DNA of 64,000 nucleotides from the NCBI GenBank assembly GCA_037013495.1, contig CM072806.1, positions 7,246,001 through 7,310,000 on the forward strand, written 5' to 3'. The notes beneath the pieces were generated by a model that was not told the DNA's origin, ran no database searches, and worked only from the letters and a program-made list of their open reading frames with translations. Shown here piece by piece: positions 12,330 through 25,400 of the stretch; position 1 is the stretch's first letter, and each line of letters starts with the position of its first letter. This DNA is from Hippophae tibetana (lineage: Eukaryota > Streptophyta > Magnoliopsida > Rosales > Elaeagnaceae). Both the position numbers and the translations under genes were made by a program.

Positions 12330-14068
12330 TTAATGGTATTTGATTAAATAATGAAAAATCACACTGTCATATTTGTAAAAAAATTGGGCATACGATGGTT
12401 AAGTGTTATTATAGATATATGGAGTCTAAAAATGGTCCTCAACTACCCAATTAACCCTCATACTCACCATTTATACGACCCAAGTCACATTTTACAAAGG
12501 TGCAATCAATGCCTATGAGTGTATACTTGCTACCATCAATCTGATTCTACTATATATGTTCAACTAGTATCCTCAAGAACCTGTACCACTTGCTTCTCAA
12601 TCAATTTCTCTTTCTTATAACCCTGTGTCTTTAATTACATTTTACCCTTCTTAACCTCGGTCATCTATATCATATCTTCCATCCAAATAATCTATCTCAT
12701 TTCATTCTCCACTTGTTATTGTTGCTTGTAGTTCCAATTGTATTGATTTTGAACTACCAGTACTATATATTCCTCTTTCTACTACCACAACCTGTTTGTT
12801 TTATATGCATATTTGTGTCAACCCTTAATCATGCACCATCAAACTTTAATCTTCAAACTCTGTAAGGTTTTTATAAGCACTAAAAGTAACTTGGTAAATG
12901 GATACTGACACCAACCATCATCTCACTTTCTGATTAAGCTTGCTTTGAGTAATTACATTTTCACACTAATTCAGATCATGTAATGTTAGGTAATGGTCGT
13001 TTTCTGTCTATTTCCAACATTGGTTTAACTATTTTGCATGCTGGTACTCATGCATTAGTATTAGCATTAGTTCCTTCATTGACTAAAAATCTTATTTCAG
13101 TTAAGCAATTTAGCCTTGTTGGTATTATTCACTCTTTATCATATGTAATTAATGCTTCATCTCAATTTATTGGTCCTTGGTATGCATTGTTATTACAAAT
13201 ATCTAGTGGTTAAAACCAATTTTCTAGTAATGCTACTCACTTACCTCATCCTATTGCACCTACTCCTAGCTCTCTATCTACACTTCACCATATTCAACCC
13301 ACTAATGTACAACACCATTTGGCCACATATCCAGTCACTTATTCTATTATTATATCTAAGTCTTCTACTTTACCTTCACCTGATTTTGCTTCAGTAGTTA
13401 CTATCTCTTTCCTACGTTTTTACCTTTGGTCCTCTCACTATCAAACTCTAGCACTTCACCTTTACCTTTTACCTCATATTTTATCTCCTCATCCTTTATC
13501 TTAAGTTTCATTTTATTTCTCAACTAAATCCTTTTCTTGTATTTCATTCTTGATTTCATCACTTTATAACCATAGTGATATCACATTTACTATTGATCTT
13601 GGTTCTTTTTCCTTACAACCTTCTACTAGTACCCACAGTACTCATCTTATGTTAATCCATTTTAAAAATTGTGTTTACAAGCCAAAGGTGTTACTTTCTT
13701 CAGTTATATTTTCTAAGCCTTTATTAGTCAAAGAAGTTTTACTATAAAATGAGTGATTGAAAGCTATTCGTTTAAAATGTAATACAATCATATGAAATAA
13801 TACTTAGGAGATTGCGCCTCTACTCTTACATGAAAAGATTATTAAAAATAACTGGGACATAGTTGGTAATGGGAACTAGGCCATGAGTTTAAATGGATGT
13901 GTTAAAAGTATGCACAGATGACATAACGAAAATGTTAAATTATATTAGTTTGTATAGTTATAGAATAGTTAGGTTCCACAATGTTACCATATACCTATTG
14001 TACTAGTATATAAATTAGAGATATCTTTGCTTTGTTATCTCTTTATTCTTTATCTCATCTTCTATCCA
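12330..14068 (+). mobile_element. decayed Ty1/copia deletion derivative
   Basis: The left part encodes a retroviral-type zinc knuckle (CHICKKIGH....CYYR near 12364-12420) from gag. It continues with a decayed protease region and a pre-integrase-like piece (12983-13213, with TKNLISVKQF as the conserved segment). The integrase core and nearly all of the reverse transcriptase are missing: the sequence jumps to the linker before RT (13620-13740, with THLML...YKPKV) and the first residues of RT near 13750-13880. A solo 3' LTR follows. The order gag-PR-(IN)-RT identifies copia rather than gypsy. Multiple stops and frameshifts show that nothing here is functional. The left boundary is approximate; no 5' LTR was found. 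Confidence 0.75.
13933..14068 (+). repeat. 3' LTR of the 12.3-kb copia derivative
   Basis: The stretch begins TGTTAAATTATATTAG and ends CTTCTATCCA, has TG...CA termini and contains a TATA-like word (tagtatataaatt) followed by pyrimidine-rich sequence, as in copia LTRs. No second copy was found, so the ends rest on motif only. Confidence 0.5.
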
Positions 14069-14841
14069 ATAGTATTTGGTTTTTCAAGTTTGTTTTAATG
14101 ACATAATTATAAAATTATTATCATTAATAATTTTTTTTATTAAATAAGCTCACGAGATACTCACGAGTTAAGTAATTTGAGATTTTTATCTAATCAACTC
14201 ATTATATTAACTTTAAATGAGTTCATCTAGGTTGAATTGCGAAGCCTTGTAATGTTACAATCATCTTTAAAAATGCATTATAATGAGAATAAGATGTATA
14301 TGGTAATTAAAGGCACGTGACCCTATTCATTTGATTAAAATTATAATTTCACATGTAATACCCTTTCTTTATTTTCATGCTCATATTTTAAGTGCAAAAT
14401 ATTTTAAGCTCAATTTTTACGTGTAAATTTGATTATTTTAAGTAAAATCCAATAAAATTGTAATAAATAAAAATAAGCTTCGTTTTCATCTTTTTTAATA
14501 AAAAAAATTCATTATTAATTTAAGCTCTAAGATTAAATTTATTTTATGGTTTTGATTTTTTGTACAAACATCATACTATTGATTATTTATTAGTATCCTT
14601 CTAAATTTAAGTACTAGATCCACCACTCATTCATGTTAAGAGAGAAAACTAAATTTTGTTACACTTATAGACCTTCATCAGATCTTACAAGTTATGTTAC
14701 AAAAGTTGTACATCATTTTTATTTACTATGATCACTCAACAAAACATAAACATAAACACGTACAAACATAATTATATTGACTGTCCCTAATGAATAACAA
14801 ACACAATTATAACACTATCAAAATGACATTATTTTCCATTG

Positions 14842-15259
14842 TGAAACGATAATGTAGGAAAATGAAAGATGAAGAAGATGGAAATGATAAAATAGAGAAG
14901 GCATAAAAAGCAGAAACAGAAGAAGCATAGAAAAATGAGAAAACTTTTCATTAATTAATTGTATTACATTACATTGTATTTTTTTATACGGAAAAATGTA
15001 AAAATAACACTAAACAATTGTAAGCACTATAAGAAGATTCTTTAATCTGTTACAAAATTCTAAAGTCAAGTATACAAGTTTGTTATGACCTATGTAGACT
15101 AGCTTGTGGTTGCTCTCAATTCATGGTGTATGCAAGATTTGAATGATGACACATCAAATTTCTTGTTAGCATCAGCTCCATGACTACCACATGCACTTGA
15201 ATATATAATCTATTTTAAGCTTCTTTTCCTCACTCTCATTTTTTGTTTTCACATCCACA
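14842..15259 (-). repeat. 3' LTR of the 14.8-20.2 kb copia element
   Basis: Reads (plus strand) from tgaaacgataatgtagg to cacatccaca. It aligns along most of its length with 19764-20181, including shared blocks such as cattaattaatt.tattacattacattgtatt, acaattgtaagca and tctttaatctgttacaaaa. It carries about 20 bases (near 15097-15118) absent from the partner LTR. Confidence 0.85.
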
Positions 15260-15299
15260 TTCTCCTTCAAACTTGATGGATACTAATGACATTGAGTTT

Positions 15300-18200
15300 G
15301 CTATGTGAACAATTAAATTGGGAGATAAACAATGGTTCGATAAGGATGTTTGTTGGTTGTTCAGCCAAGGGAATATGTAAAATAAGTAGTTTAGAGACCA
15401 AAAACTCTATCATGTACAAAATGTAAATCAAACTCTACACGATTAGTTTAAGCATGAAAAACTAGGTTTGCACTAAAAGTCACAGTGCTTAAATTAACAT
15501 AACATATAGTCAGACAACTAGGGAAATGAAGTCTAATTACAAACAACAAAGATTCAATTACATTATTTTAGTTGTAGCATTTACAAGTGTCTTATATTCA
15601 ACCTTGATGCTAAATATTGATACTATAGATTGTTTTTTACAAAACTAGAGAATTAGATTAGTACTTAAGTAGATAACACATCCAATGGTTATTCATCTAT
15701 CATTATAAGAACCAATCATCTTAATATGCAAAGCTATGAAACAATAACTAACTAGATGGTTTTAATACAACCCTATGCATGAGAGTTCATTTAAGGTACA
15801 TAATGATGCATTTAATTGCATACCAACAAGGCAATAAATATTTTGACATGTACTAGCATAACTTGTCCACAACGTATAAGAAATAAAACCTTGTGATTGT
15901 GATGTATTGTAGTGCACCTACAATTCTTTGATAATGTTTTGTTTTGTCATAGAGGTTTTCAACATAAGTACAATCAGTAGACATTGGTGCATCACTTGGC
16001 TTATGTGTATCCATACCAGTCTTGACAAGTATCTTTCTAGCATATTTTGATTGAGTTAATAGCTAGTCCCAATGAGTCAAGTATGTGACTTCAATACCTA
16101 GAAAGAAATTGAGTAAACTAAGGTACTTAAGGGCAAATTTTGTGTTTAGTGTAGAAATCAATGCTTGAACTTCATTTTATCACTTCTAGTGATTATAATA
16201 TTATCAACATAGACTAATAAGTAAATGGTGCTAACGGTAGCTTTTTTAAAGAAAAATGACAAATCTCCCTAAGATTACATAAATCCTATGAATTTAAGAG
16301 CTGAAGTTAATGTACCAAATCATACTCTAAGAGCTTATTTAAGCCCATAAATGGCTTTGTTGAATTTGCAAGCATGATTAGAATATTAGGGATCCTCAAA
16401 TCCTCTTGGTTGAGTCATAAAAACTTCTTCTTGAATCTCTCCATTAAAAAAAGACATTGTTGATATCAAGTTGATGAAAATGTCATTCGAATGAGATATT
16501 CATTGTTAGAATAAATCTAATGGTTACTTGTTTTACCAAATGATTGAAGGTTTCAGAAAAATCAATCCCAAGGGTTTAATCATACCATTTTGCAATAAAC
16601 TCGTGATTTCCTTTTATCCAAGGTGTTGTCTGGTAGCTTTTTTACTCTAAAGATCCATTTACTGCCAATAATTTTCCTATCCTGAGGTGGAGGAACTAAA
16701 GTCCAAGTTATGTTTCTTATTAGTATATTGTATGTCTATCTTATAGAGTCTCTTTATAAGTCATTAACTAAGGCTTGTTTAATTGAATATGATTCTATCA
16801 TTATAAGATCAATAACAAATATATACTCTTTGGGTTTTAAATTTCCAACTTTGAATCTTATAATCATTAAATGAGTGCTATCATAATAAGGAAGTTCATG
16901 ATTAATTGAAAGATTTAAATTTGGAAAATAAATATATGCAATGATAAGGTTAGGAGAAGTTGTGGTGGGCATAGGTACAAAAACTTGAAGGAGGATTAGT
17001 ATGGACTGGTGTAGTGAAAATAAGAATGGAAGATTAATGTAGTACTAGTGAAAGTGGCAAAGGAATAGGAGCAGTGCCAATAGTGACTTGTGTTGTTAGT
17101 TGATCAAGTAATGTAGAAGTATAAGAATATGGTTTAGATGACAAAATTCTTGGTAGAATAGTTTTGTAAGATGACACATACTGATTGATAAAATTAGAAT
17201 TTTGAAGATTGGCAAAAGGAACATGTCTTTCATCAAAAATAACATCTTGACTCACATACAGACAACTTTCCTTAGAAAGAAATTTGTATGCTTTGTGTCT
17301 TAGGCTATAACCAAGAAAAATGCATGGTTGAGACTTAGATTGAAGCTTATGATCACTGTAAGGTCGAAGACATAGGTAACACTAGAATCCAAAAACTTTA
17401 AATTGATATATAATCTAGCTTAGTGTGACAAATAATTTCAAATAGAGATTGATTAGAGAGAACAAAACTAGGAAACCAATTAATAAGGTAAACACTAATG
17501 AAGCATGCTTCATCCCAAAATTTAGAAGGCAAAGATGTATGAGAAAACATTGTCATGGCTAATTCCACAATTTGTTTGTGTTTTCTCTTAGCCATGCCAT
17601 TTTGTGCATGAATATAAGGAAAAGAGGTGCGATGAACAATTCCATATGCAGTAAGGAGAGAAGTGAGTCCTTGAAACTCCCATCCTTAATCACTTTGAAA
17701 TGTTTTGATTTTACAATTTAGTTGAAGTTCAACTTGATAATTGAAATTAGTGAATGCTTGAAAGATATCATTCTTTCTTTTAATAAAATAAATCCATCAC
17801 CAAAATTAACATAATATTGATATCTATTAGATGAAGTGATAGAATCAACTCATACATCCGAATGTACAACTTGAAGAGGATAAGTAGCATATCGAGTTCT
17901 AAATTGATAAAGTAATCTATGACTTTTTCTAACATGACCAGGTAACTTATTTTCAAGAAAACATATTTAAGATTGTACTAAAGCTTTCTTAACTATTGAA
18001 GGAGATGCATGGGAAAGCCTTTGATGTCACAAACTAATATTAGCATGAGATGAGGATACCAGATAAACAGAAGCATGATTAAGAGTTGTGCCTTGGATAG
18101 TAGAAGGTATCTAACTTGAATTGTGATGAACACACATGGCTTTGACATTCAAGCCAAATACATAGAGCCTATTATGTAAGTGACATTGAAGTAGAGCAGT

Positions 18201-19740
18201 GCCCTTCACCAGATCCTTATTATAGCAATTTGTAGGGTGAAATTCAAAGAAAACACTGTTAGAAATATTTAATAAGTTCTCAGCTATTGAGGGAACATGT
18301 AAGATATTGTGAAATTTAAAAGATGTGTGTAAAGACCAATTGTGAAACTTCAAATACGAACAAATTTAATGGAAATACTCTTACCAACTTCTATGAATTG
18401 CTTGTAATTACCTATATAAGGCTGATTAGACACTAACTTACTATGATCTAATGTGACATGATGTCTGACACTAGAATTAGGATACTATTAAGAAGAATTG
18501 AGATTGAGACATTGATTCTTATGGAATATTTGAATTAAGATATGTAATATTAGTAGATGGTGAAAACATATAGTTGTTTTTGGGTTGCAAAGGATATGTA
18601 GGAAAATATTAAGGTGGAAATGTTGACTGAGCAGATTGAGGTGTGGTATAATATGATTGAATTAGTGGTTTTTTTGAAGAATAGTGTTGAGATGGTGGTC
18701 TGTAAGTTTGAAAGTGTGGAGGAATTGGTGGTGGTCTACATGGATTAGCATGAGTTGTTGATGACGTAAATTGTTTTTGTCATATTTATGCCAACAATTT
18801 GTTACAAGATGTCATATTTTGTCATAGAGTTGGCATTAAGCTCTACCTCTACCCTTTATAGAGTTAGGATTGAAAGGTCTGTAATAGGTATATGGTTTAT
18901 TGTAATGTGTATCTGGGTTGGTTTGTTGATAATGATAGGATTGAACTTGTTATTCAGGTGGGCTTTGCAAATTTTGAGTTGAGTTAAGACCTTTATCAAA
19001 CACTCTATGATCTCTTGATGTGCTTAAGTTTTTAACAGTCAAATTAACAATTGGTAATAATAAAGTGTTTACTATTTTTCGCCTCTCAAGCATACACCGA
19101 TGACTAAAGAGTAATGTCTTGGTACCATTAACATTTTATGTCTAAGAGAGCATTCTCTTTGTCAAAATATAATAGACATTATCATAGGATTCATCAAGTC
19201 CACTTAGCATGCTTATAAGTTTTTCTTCAAATAAAGGGTAACTAATTCCCTCAAGTTCATCACCCATAGTTTGATTATAAGGTATAATCATTGATGGTGA
19301 AAGTACCTTTTTGACATATTGAAGTTATTATTTTACTTGAATTACTTGAGCTCTGGATTATGAAGTATAGGATTTCTCAAGTCAATCCATACATCATTTA
19401 AGATGTTGAATCCAAATACTTGTTTAAGTATTTCATTTAACTTACAAGACATCAGTCAGCATCCTCACATTTTGTTTTTTTTTCTCCCATGATTTGTATA
19501 AAGGATTTACTGAATCATCATTCAGAATTTCAGTTGGTGGATCATGTAATACATGAGTGTCTAACTCAAGGCTTCAAAGGATTTTCAATATTTGGTGTTT
19601 CTAAATGATAAAGTTATTATAATCTAATTTTATTGAAACTAAAATATTATGAAAAGTAAAAGCATATTGATCCAGTAGATACGATTTAGATTTTTCTGGT
19701 GTATATATTAACTATCATTGCAGGCTCTTCCATTGTTAGA
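15300..19740 (-). pseudogene. broken copia gag-pol of the 14.8-kb element
   Basis: No open frame exceeds about 80 codons, but consecutive short frames on the minus strand give the gag, protease, integrase and reverse transcriptase segments in the right order. The best pieces are 18353-18111 (pre-integrase, with FHNILHVPSIAENLLNIS), 17595-17398 (integrase C-terminal part, with MAKRKHKQIVELAMTM and PSKFWDEA) and 16972-16754 (pre-RT linker). The element must be inactive. Confidence 0.8.
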
Positions 19741-19752
19741 ACTTAAGGCTTT

Positions 19753-19763
19753 CTCTGATACCA
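19753..19763 (-). other. primer-binding site (initiator tRNA-Met)
   Basis: On the minus strand this reads TGGTATCAGAG, the complement of the 3' end of plant initiator tRNA-Met, directly after the 5' LTR. It is the usual priming site of plant copia elements. Confidence 0.85.
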
Positions 19764-20181
19764 TGAAAACATTCATGCAAGAAGATGAAAGATGAAGAAC
19801 ACAAAAATGAAAAAATATAGGAAGCATGACAAGCAAAGAAGGAAAAAGCATAGTCGATTGAAAAAGTTTTTCATTAATTAATTATATTACATTACATTGT
19901 ATTTCTTTATATAGAGAAATGTAAAAATAACAATAAACAATTGTAAGCATTATAAGAAAATTCTTTAATCTGTTACAAAAATGTAAATTCACTTATACAA
20001 GTTTGTTATAGCCTATCCTCAATTCATGGTGTATGCACGATTGAACGATGACACATCCAATTTCTTATTAGCATAAGTTTCGTGACTACCGCATGCACTT
20101 AGTGTTGTGCACCTTTATTACCTGCATTTTCATTTGTGAATGTAGGATTTGTTTTGGGCTTCTTTTCCATATTAACCAACA
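19764..20181 (-). repeat. 5' LTR of the 14.8-20.2 kb copia element
   Basis: On the minus strand the LTR starts TGTTGGTTAATATGG and ends GAATGTTTTCA, followed at once by the primer-binding site. It pairs with 14842-15259 and has TG...CA ends. Confidence 0.85.
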
Positions 20182-20368
20182 TGATAGAAAAAGGAACATA
20201 TATATAAGAAATTTTATGGTCGTGCATAAGTAAAATTAATAACCCTTATATGAAAATAGTTACATTATAATCCCTAAAAAATCAAAGTTTTATCACATTA
20301 TAATAAAACATATATAAGAAAGGTTAAAAATGAAAAGCATTTATTTCAATTAACCAATATACACAATC

Positions 20369-22297
20369 TCAAAATGTTATGTTGTTACGAATGTGCCTGA
20401 GCAGCACCGGGATCACAACATCCGGCGAACTCAATTGAGGAAGATGACCCTCCGTCGACATAACTTCAACAACAGACTCTCCACCTAAATTTTGGTGAAG
20501 ATATTCAGCAACTACAACAGGAACTGCTAAGTCTTTCATGCTCTGAATAATATGACAAGGTACAGTAACCAACCCCAAGATCTGTCTCATATCACTACGA
20601 AATATAGTTTGAGCTACACTCAAAGCTATGTCAGGTCTTATATTGAAAAGGGTTCTACTAAATTCTTGAACCGCCACAGAATCCAAGTCTCCTCCTATTG
20701 CTAATGGCGCAAACCCAGAACACCAAGCTTTAAAATTTGATGTCATTGCTTCAAATAGTTGATTCAGTTCTTCTTGCTCGAATCCTCCATAATAATCCAC
20801 ATCATTTATATACCTTCACCCATTAAACATTAAATAATTTGATGAAATAAATCTAATTAAACACTAAATTATAATTATTTGAATATGTTAAATGTTAAAA
20901 TAATCTAATTTAATTTTATTTAACATTATTGGGTACTATTTTATTTTAAAAAGTTTTAATGGTTTTATTTTGTGTAATTTCCTTAAAATTTTCAATTCCT
21001 TTGCACTATAACAGACTCTTATTTAAGACAAAGTCTAAAAATGAAAGGGGATGAATTTTATTAAAAATAATACGTTGTTGACGTTCATCACTTCTTAATT
21101 TCTTATAACACGTTGACCCAATGTTTTATTTTAATCCCAATCCGTTATTTCTTCTGTGACTCACTTTCTAGTATAATTTGTTAATGATTTGACATTGTTC
21201 ATAAATATGTTGTAACTGGTTCAAGTTATAAAATTCATAAACAGACTAAAATCGACTAGTTTGATCAATTGTCATTTTAAATTTATCTTATGTTAGAGAT
21301 TGAATCAGTTAGAAACTCAAGTCTAACTCAATCCAATAAGATCTCATTAAATTAATGATTGTTTAAACTTATGAGCAGTATTATTACTTTGTTTCTAGTT
21401 GATGTGCGACAAAGATACTTAACAGACTCTCTCCACACGACAGACAAAGGTGAACATTAGCGCCACGGTGAGACTATGATAGAGCCCAATTAGATCCAAG
21501 CACATAGAGACTAAACCTGACTATGATACCATATTAGAAACTCAGACCTAACTCAACTCAATAAGATCTAATTGAGTTAAAGGTTCCAAAGTTTATAAAC
21601 AGTTTTATTGATTTGTTCCTAGTCGATTTGGAACAAGAATAATTAACAGAATCAATTTGCAACTTAAATTTCATAATTTGTGTTTTTCTTTTTAGGGTTT
21701 AAGGGAGACATAAATGGGCCGAATTTGCTACCTTGATTCTTAAGCTAAAAAACAAATAAATAGAACCATTGATTCACTTGCATATAAGATTTACTCCCAT
21801 CAATTTTAAATAATATATTTAAATCGTATTAAAATATCATTTGATATTAAAAAAATAAATAGAATGAAGCTGTAAACAAGTGAGTACCAGATTTAATAAA
21901 GATTTGTAAACGAATATTGATTAATTTACCTTGGGGAGGCAGAGATCATAATGATTTTAGAAAAAAGCTCAGGGCGAGAAATAGAGGCAATTGCAGCGAC
22001 CATAGCAGAAACAGAGTGACCCACAAAGATACAAGAATCGACTTGAATTTCTTCAAGTATTGCTAACACATCATAAGCAAAACCTTCAAGAGTTGAGTAC
22101 CTATCAAAATCGAAGTAATCTGGATTGGTTGTTCCAGCACCAATATTGTCATACAAAATGACTTTGTAGTCATCGACAATATGAGGAATGAGGTGTTTCC
22201 AAACAGACTGGTCAGTGCCGAACCCATGACCTAACACTAGGAATTGTTGACCACTTCCTAAAACCTTAACGTTATGAGCTTGTTCTACAATGCCCAT
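20369..22297 (-). CDS. KAI2: karrikin/butenolide receptor KAI2 (alpha/beta hydrolase)
   Basis: Two exons on the minus strand, 22297-21930 and 20813-20369, are joined across a codon (CCA AG|gtaaat ... gaag|G TAT). They give 270 residues, the usual KAI2 length, with the intron at the family's conserved place (after ISASP). KAI2 binds karrikin- or butenolide-type ligands and signals through the F-box protein MAX2 and SMAX1-type repressors, in cytoplasm and nucleus. The sequence closely follows Arabidopsis KAI2: the nucleophile elbow GHSVSA gives Ser95, with Asp217 (MKDLAVP) and His246 ([10 protein letters not shown]) completing the triad. The oxyanion region [10 protein letters not shown] is near residues 24-33. 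Val96, Tyr124, Phe134, Trp153 and Phe157 are as in KAI2 rather than D14. Position 190 is Ala where Arabidopsis has Gly. A TRIM element lies in the intron. AATAAA at 20345-20340 is a likely poly(A) signal before the copia LTR that starts 187 bp downstream. Confidence 0.95.
21307..21648 (-). mobile_element. TRIM (miniature LTR retrotransposon) in the KAI2 intron
   Basis: Two direct repeats of about 118 bp (21307-21424 and 21532-21648) flank an internal part of about 107 bp. On the minus strand the LTRs start TGTTAA and contain the diverged core ataagtttaaac / ataaactttgg and GTTAGACTTGAGTTTC / GTTAGGTCTGAGTTTC. A primer-binding site, TGGTATCATAG, abuts the 5' LTR (21531-21521), and the purine-rich GTGGAGAGAGTC precedes the 3' LTR. 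The same five bases, gaatc, flank both sides (21302-21306 and 21649-21653). There is no coding capacity. It is co-oriented with KAI2 and lies wholly inside its 1116-bp intron. Confidence 0.9.
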
Positions 22298-22418
22298 TTT
22301 TAATACCTATCTTGGTCTCTGGATTTTGGGTTCAATTAGATGTGTTTGTCTAGGTGTGAAAACTATGAGCAAGTGGAGTCTTATTGTCTTTGACAATTTG
22401 AAGATTCTAGTCGTGCGA

Positions 22419-22426
22419 TATTTATA
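22419..22426 (-). promoter_or_regulatory. TATA box of KAI2
   Basis: On the minus strand the context is gttataaatatcg, about 120 bases before the ATG at 22297. This would place transcription start near 22390 and give a leader of about 90 nt. Confidence 0.55.
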
Positions 22427-25400
22427 ACCACATGTAATGTAGAGGGATTTTTTTGGTGATAAGATTATTCATTATTGGGCTCACGTTATCGGCTGTGGCT
22501 CGACTGATCCGCAGAAGTTACAAATCTGGTGTATTTTGTAAGATTGTATTTAAGTCTGGAATCTGTTTTAAAGGTTAAAAGTCTCAGATTAATAAAAGTT
22601 AATATTTTAATATTTAATTATAAATGATTTTTATAAATTTGAAGAAGGTTAAATATATAAATTTACAATATTTTTACTCATATTATCTAATTTTGTCACG
22701 TGTTAATATTATTTAAAAAATTAAATTGTTTATTTATTTTTAAAAATAATTATGATATATGTTAAGATATAAAGATTATGAGTGTAAAAATATGTGTAAA
22801 ATTAAATAGGAGGGGCGCGGTTCCATTTTTGTGGATTTTGACTTCAAAAACTTATCAAATTGAGGTATTTTGGTTTGTTATATCAAAAATCAATCATAAC
22901 TAATTTACAAAGTATCTGTTAGAGAACATTTAATTAGTAGGTTTGATAGTTCCGATTTACAGTTTACGCTTTAAGTGAATTTAAATAATTTTATTTTATA
23001 TTAATATTAAATTAATAACTAAGATTTATTATATAATTAACAATTTAATTAAAAAATTATATATTATCATTTTAAGATATAATTGTGCATCGATTTTAAA
23101 TAAAATAAAACGTTTAGAAATGAGTAAATTGTTTAGAACAAAAATTAATTTAGATTTTTTTTTAGTTATAATAAATTTAAAAAAAAATAGACATGAAAGA
23201 AGAAGAATATAAGTCCTTTTATATTTTCAAATGACATAAAAATTTAACTAAAATTAGATAATTATAAATACATATAATATATGTATATAAAATTAAAAAA
23301 TAAATATATATTAATAATAAGTAAGTCATTTCGATTAATTTTTTGTAAATTTTATAATTATAATTGTCCATACATACATTAATTTTGTATTTTAAATGCT
23401 AAAACTAATTTATTTGTACTTATAAAATATAACACAATCTAATTCAAATAGATTTAAATAGAATATATTGATTTATTAGTTATTATATTTATTCTTAAAA
23501 TTAAGTAACTTGATTGAGTATCTAAAAATTAGTTTAATCAATGTACAAAAACCAGTTAAAAATTTACAAAAAAAATAAAAATAAATAAACTCTGTAAAAT
23601 TAAAAAAGAAAGTGTTATCGAAAGAATATAATAAGAGTCGCACATATACACATCATACATTTGGTTGTTCGTACCGACTTTCATTAATGAGGGCCAATTT
23701 ACCTTCTAGGTTTCTAGCTTTGGGAAATCTCAAATTCTTTGTCCGAAGGTAATATTTTTGATAACGTTAATATCATTAGGAACTACCTATATTAGAGTTT
23801 GTCACACCCAATGCATCTGTATCTTTTTAATTGGATGATCGATATTTGAAGAAGTTTGAATATGTGTCTTAAAAATAAAAAAAGTGTTAAATTTTGTTAT
23901 CAGTTACAATTTTTTATTAGACAATATTTTTTGGGTGATATATAATTACAAGTCTTTGAAAAGATTTTAATTTTATAAGATTTATAGAATATAGTTAAAA
24001 TTTGAACCCCTAACCTTCTATCTAGAATATATCAGTACATATAGTATATATATTAACTAATTAGACTATCATTCTTTTGGTATATAAATTACAAAATTAG
24101 TTAATAATATTTTCAAAATAAATTTCATTAATATTATAAGAAAAATGTATAAATTAACTATTATATCTTTATTATTAATTACATATAAAATTATCATTAA
24201 TAATTTTTTTTATTAATTATCATAACAATTGTTGTTGTGTAAATATTTATTTTTCCAAAAAATTAGGTGGAGAGATCTATCTCAATTTTTATGAGAATAG
24301 CAGTCGAGGTACACAGTTGGTTTGCACCATCATCCGAACAAGAGAGGGGACCAAAGCTTGAACTTACTAACCTCTTGTCTAAAAATTGGCTAACCAATAA
24401 TCAACTCAATTAATTTTTCCAACTTAGCGACAGCAAAATCGGTGTTGTTATGCCACACCCTTATAGTTTTTGAAAAATTATTAATCTATCGTATTAAATT
24501 AATAAATTTTATAATTAAATCAAATTTAGATTGAAAAATATATAATAAGTTTAAATTTTTACAATGTATCATATTTTTTCCCTACTTGTTGGTATTTGAT
24601 TTTTATTTTATATCCAATGTACGTCATAATTTAAAACTATCAGTAAAAATAATATTTTACCTTTATGTTAAGAATATATATCTTAGATTTAATAAATAAA
24701 AATAAAAACAAGTAAATGATCATATTCCATAAATATACTTCTTCAGTTCTTTTTTTTTTTATTAGGAATGTTAAGTAGTACTATTTAAATGATTAATAAC
24801 ATATATCATCATTTATATGTAAAATTGTAATTAACTAAATTATATATTAAATTAGAGAAATTATATATTGGTTATTGATCATTGAAGATGTAAAATTAAT
24901 ACAACTGTTTATTATATTTTTTGAAAATAACTAATATAATTAATAACTATCATTATATCACATATTTTTGAATTATTATATAATTCTTTCATGGAATAAT
25001 AAATATGATACAAATTTTAATAACACATATATCATCTTTATCTATCATATAAAATATATCTTTTGAGGTTCATCGAAGTTTTAAAGTATAATTTTTTTTA
25101 ATAATAATATTTAATATGTTTGAACATTAAATCATTCAAATTTGAAAAAAAAAAAGTTTGACTCTTAACATTTTGGGTTGAGTTTTAAACTTTCATTTGA
25201 TTTTTAAAATATGATATAATTTAAAAATATATGTAAGATTATAAATTTCCACGCCAAATTAACCCATATTCCAATTTTATTTTATTTTCCTTGGGCTAGT
25301 TAGTTCTGTTCGAAGGTGAAGTTAAAAAGCAATCTAGCATTATCAAATCGATAAAAATACGAATAAAAGAAGGAATATTTATATCCAACAACAAAAAAGT

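Larger units (their letters stand above)
14842..20181 (-). mobile_element. complete but degenerate Ty1/copia retrotransposon
   Basis: Two related 418-bp LTRs bracket the element, which reads on the minus strand. A primer-binding site complementary to initiator tRNA-Met abuts the 5' LTR and a purine-rich stretch abuts the 3' LTR. Between them, in order, lie remains of gag (about 19000-19740, with a decayed zinc knuckle near 18790-18840), protease, pre-integrase (18111-18353), the integrase C-terminal part (17398-17595), the linker before RT (16754-16972, THLMIIRFK...LKPKE) and RT/RNase H (about 15300-16700). This is the Ty1/copia order. Frameshifts and stops occur throughout. The flanks cattg and tgata do not form a matching target duplication. 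The 5' LTR lies only 187 bp beyond the stop codon of the KAI2 gene, and the two share orientation. Confidence 0.88.

Noticed and set aside
14837-20186. Target-site duplication of the complete copia element
   Set aside because: The five flanking bases (cattg and tgata) do not match under any nearby choice of ends.
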